DNA of 35,439 nt, taken from the NCBI GenBank assembly GCA_021782655.1, contig JAJXUT010000018.1:1-35439 (forward strand), read 5' to 3'. The DNA is from Deltaproteobacteria bacterium (lineage in GTDB: Bacteria > Desulfobacterota > Desulfobulbia > Desulfobulbales > VMSU01). Below, one piece after another: positions 34,661 through 35,439 of the stretch (the first letter of the stretch is position 1; each line of letters begins with the position of its first letter). Below the pieces are notes generated by a model. That model made no database searches. It was not told the DNA's origin and saw only the letters and a list, made by a program, of their open reading frames with translations. The translations under genes and the position numbers were made by a program.

Positions 34661-35439
34661 ATGAAGTTAGGCATCAACGGGCTGGGCAGGATCGGCAAAC
34701 TTTCGGTTTGGCATCACGCGGGCCGGAAGCACTTTTCAGAGCTGGTGGTCAATATCGGCCGGCAGGTGGGCCAGGGGTTAAACGACCTCGCCGCCTCCAT
34801 CGAGCGGGACAGCACCTACGGCAAGCTGGGCAACTACCTCTTCGGCTTCAAGGCCGGGCGGGTGATCGAAAATCTAAACGAGGCGGCTGGCACCATGACC
34901 GTCAACGGAGTGCCGCTCACCATCCTCCGCCAGTCGAGAAATCCCAGCGAAATCAAGTGGAAGGAATATGGAGTGCGGCTGGTGGTGGACACCACCGGGG
35001 CCTTTGCCGATCCCACTGCCGACGCCGACGCCCCCAAGGGCTCACTGCGCGGCCACCTGAAGGCCGGGGCGGAAAAGGTCATCCTCTCGGCCCCTTTCAA
35101 GATCAAGGCCAAGGGGCTGACCATGCCCGAGGACGCGGTGACCACGGTGATGGGCATCAACACCGACGATTACCTCCCCACCCGGCACAGCCTGGTCTCC
35201 GCCGCCTCCTGCACCACCACCTGTCTGTCGTACATGATCAAGCCGCTCATGGACCACTTCGGGGCCGACAACTTTCTTTCCGCCTCCATGGTCACGGTGC
35301 ACGCCGCCACCGGCAGCCAGCAGGTGCTCGACCGTCTGCCCAAGGCCGGGGCCTCCGACCTGCGTAAGAACCGCAGCACCTTGAACAACATCATCCTGAC
35401 CACCACCGGCGCCGCCAAGGCCCTGCGGCTGGTCATTCC
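34661..35439 (+). CDS. Glyceraldehyde-3-phosphate dehydrogenase-like protein, 5' part
   Basis: Open from ATG 34661 (GAGGGAG 8 nt upstream) to the window end, giving ~259 residues without the C-terminus. It has the GAPDH dinucleotide-binding start GINGLGRIGKL, the catalytic Cys184 in SAASCTTTC, His214 in VTVHAATGSQQ and the TTTGAAKAL motif. Several positions depart from classical GapA. The active-site block is SAASCTTTC where SNASCTTNC is usual. No Asp is visible at the end of the second strand where NAD-preferring enzymes have ND (here VVNIGRQ). A short insertion DADAPKGS also occurs. It is likely glycolytic/gluconeogenic GAPDH or a divergent paralogue with different cofactor preference. Confidence 0.82.
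   Translation, partial: MKLGINGLGRIGKLSVWHHAGRKHFSELVVNIGRQVGQGLNDLAASIERDSTYGKLGNYLFGFKAGRVIENLNEAAGTMTVNGVPLTILRQSRNPSEIKWKEYGVRLVVDTTGAFADPTADADAPKGSLRGHLKAGAEKVILSAPFKIKAKGLTMPEDAVTTVMGINTDDYLPTRHSLVSAASCTTTCLSYMIKPLMDHFGADNFLSASMVTVHAATGSQQVLDRLPKAGASDLRKNRSTLNNIILTTTGAAKALRLVI

Overview
The window is GC-rich, densely coded bacterial DNA. Several features point to an anaerobic, Gram-negative member of the Desulfobacterota (formerly Deltaproteobacteria), perhaps Desulfobulbales-like. These are a MetV-type methylene-tetrahydrofolate reductase subunit, a very large multiheme cytochrome c, an ADP-forming acyl-CoA synthetase, an AmmeMemoRadiSam protein and a CusBA-type efflux system with TolC-like outer-membrane proteins. 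The placement is inferred from gene content only; no 16S or marker comparison could be run.

Region by region. 1-3.8 kb: the 3' end of metV converges, across a perfect 21-bp hairpin terminator, on a 26-heme exported cytochrome c built from an 8-heme N-terminal part and two tandem 9-heme blocks. 4.1-8.1 kb: an acyl-CoA synthetase with fused alpha and beta parts converges on an LtaS-like membrane sulfatase. 8.2-12.7 kb: tRNA-Gln(CUG), an AmmeMemoRadiSam protein B gene, tRNA-Ser(GGA), SRP RNA (ffs), dnaX, ebfC, recR and tRNA-Val(GAC). The order ffs-dnaX-ebfC-recR is a classic conserved one. 12.75-20.3 kb: the translation cluster thrS-infC-rpmI-rplT-pheS-pheT-ihfA-merR-tRNA-Pro(GGG). Its infC starts with a rare AUC codon. 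20.5-24.6 kb: a CCA-adding-type tRNA nucleotidyltransferase with an HD domain, and glycogen phosphorylase.

24.6-33.3 kb is a probable Cu(I)/Ag(I) efflux locus. It holds two tandem TolC-like outer-membrane factors, a small exported protein with about 20% Met and no Cys or His, a CusB-type adaptor with an extra Cys metal-binding domain, and a CusA-type RND pump. A zinc alcohol dehydrogenase and the start of an atypical GAPDH end the window.

The most unusual item is the Met-rich protein. It has 15 tandem MGGG[S/N]-type pentapeptides followed by a helix with Met at heptad a and d positions, and it sits inside the efflux locus. Other items worth a second look are the tandem duplication in the 26-heme cytochrome, a tRNA-Val with C instead of the near-universal U33, and a dispersed repeat family (core CTCGCAAAAAG or GTCGCAAAAAG). 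That repeat occurs in at least six places and abuts the 5' ends of dnaX, thrS and the AmmeMemoRadiSam B gene.
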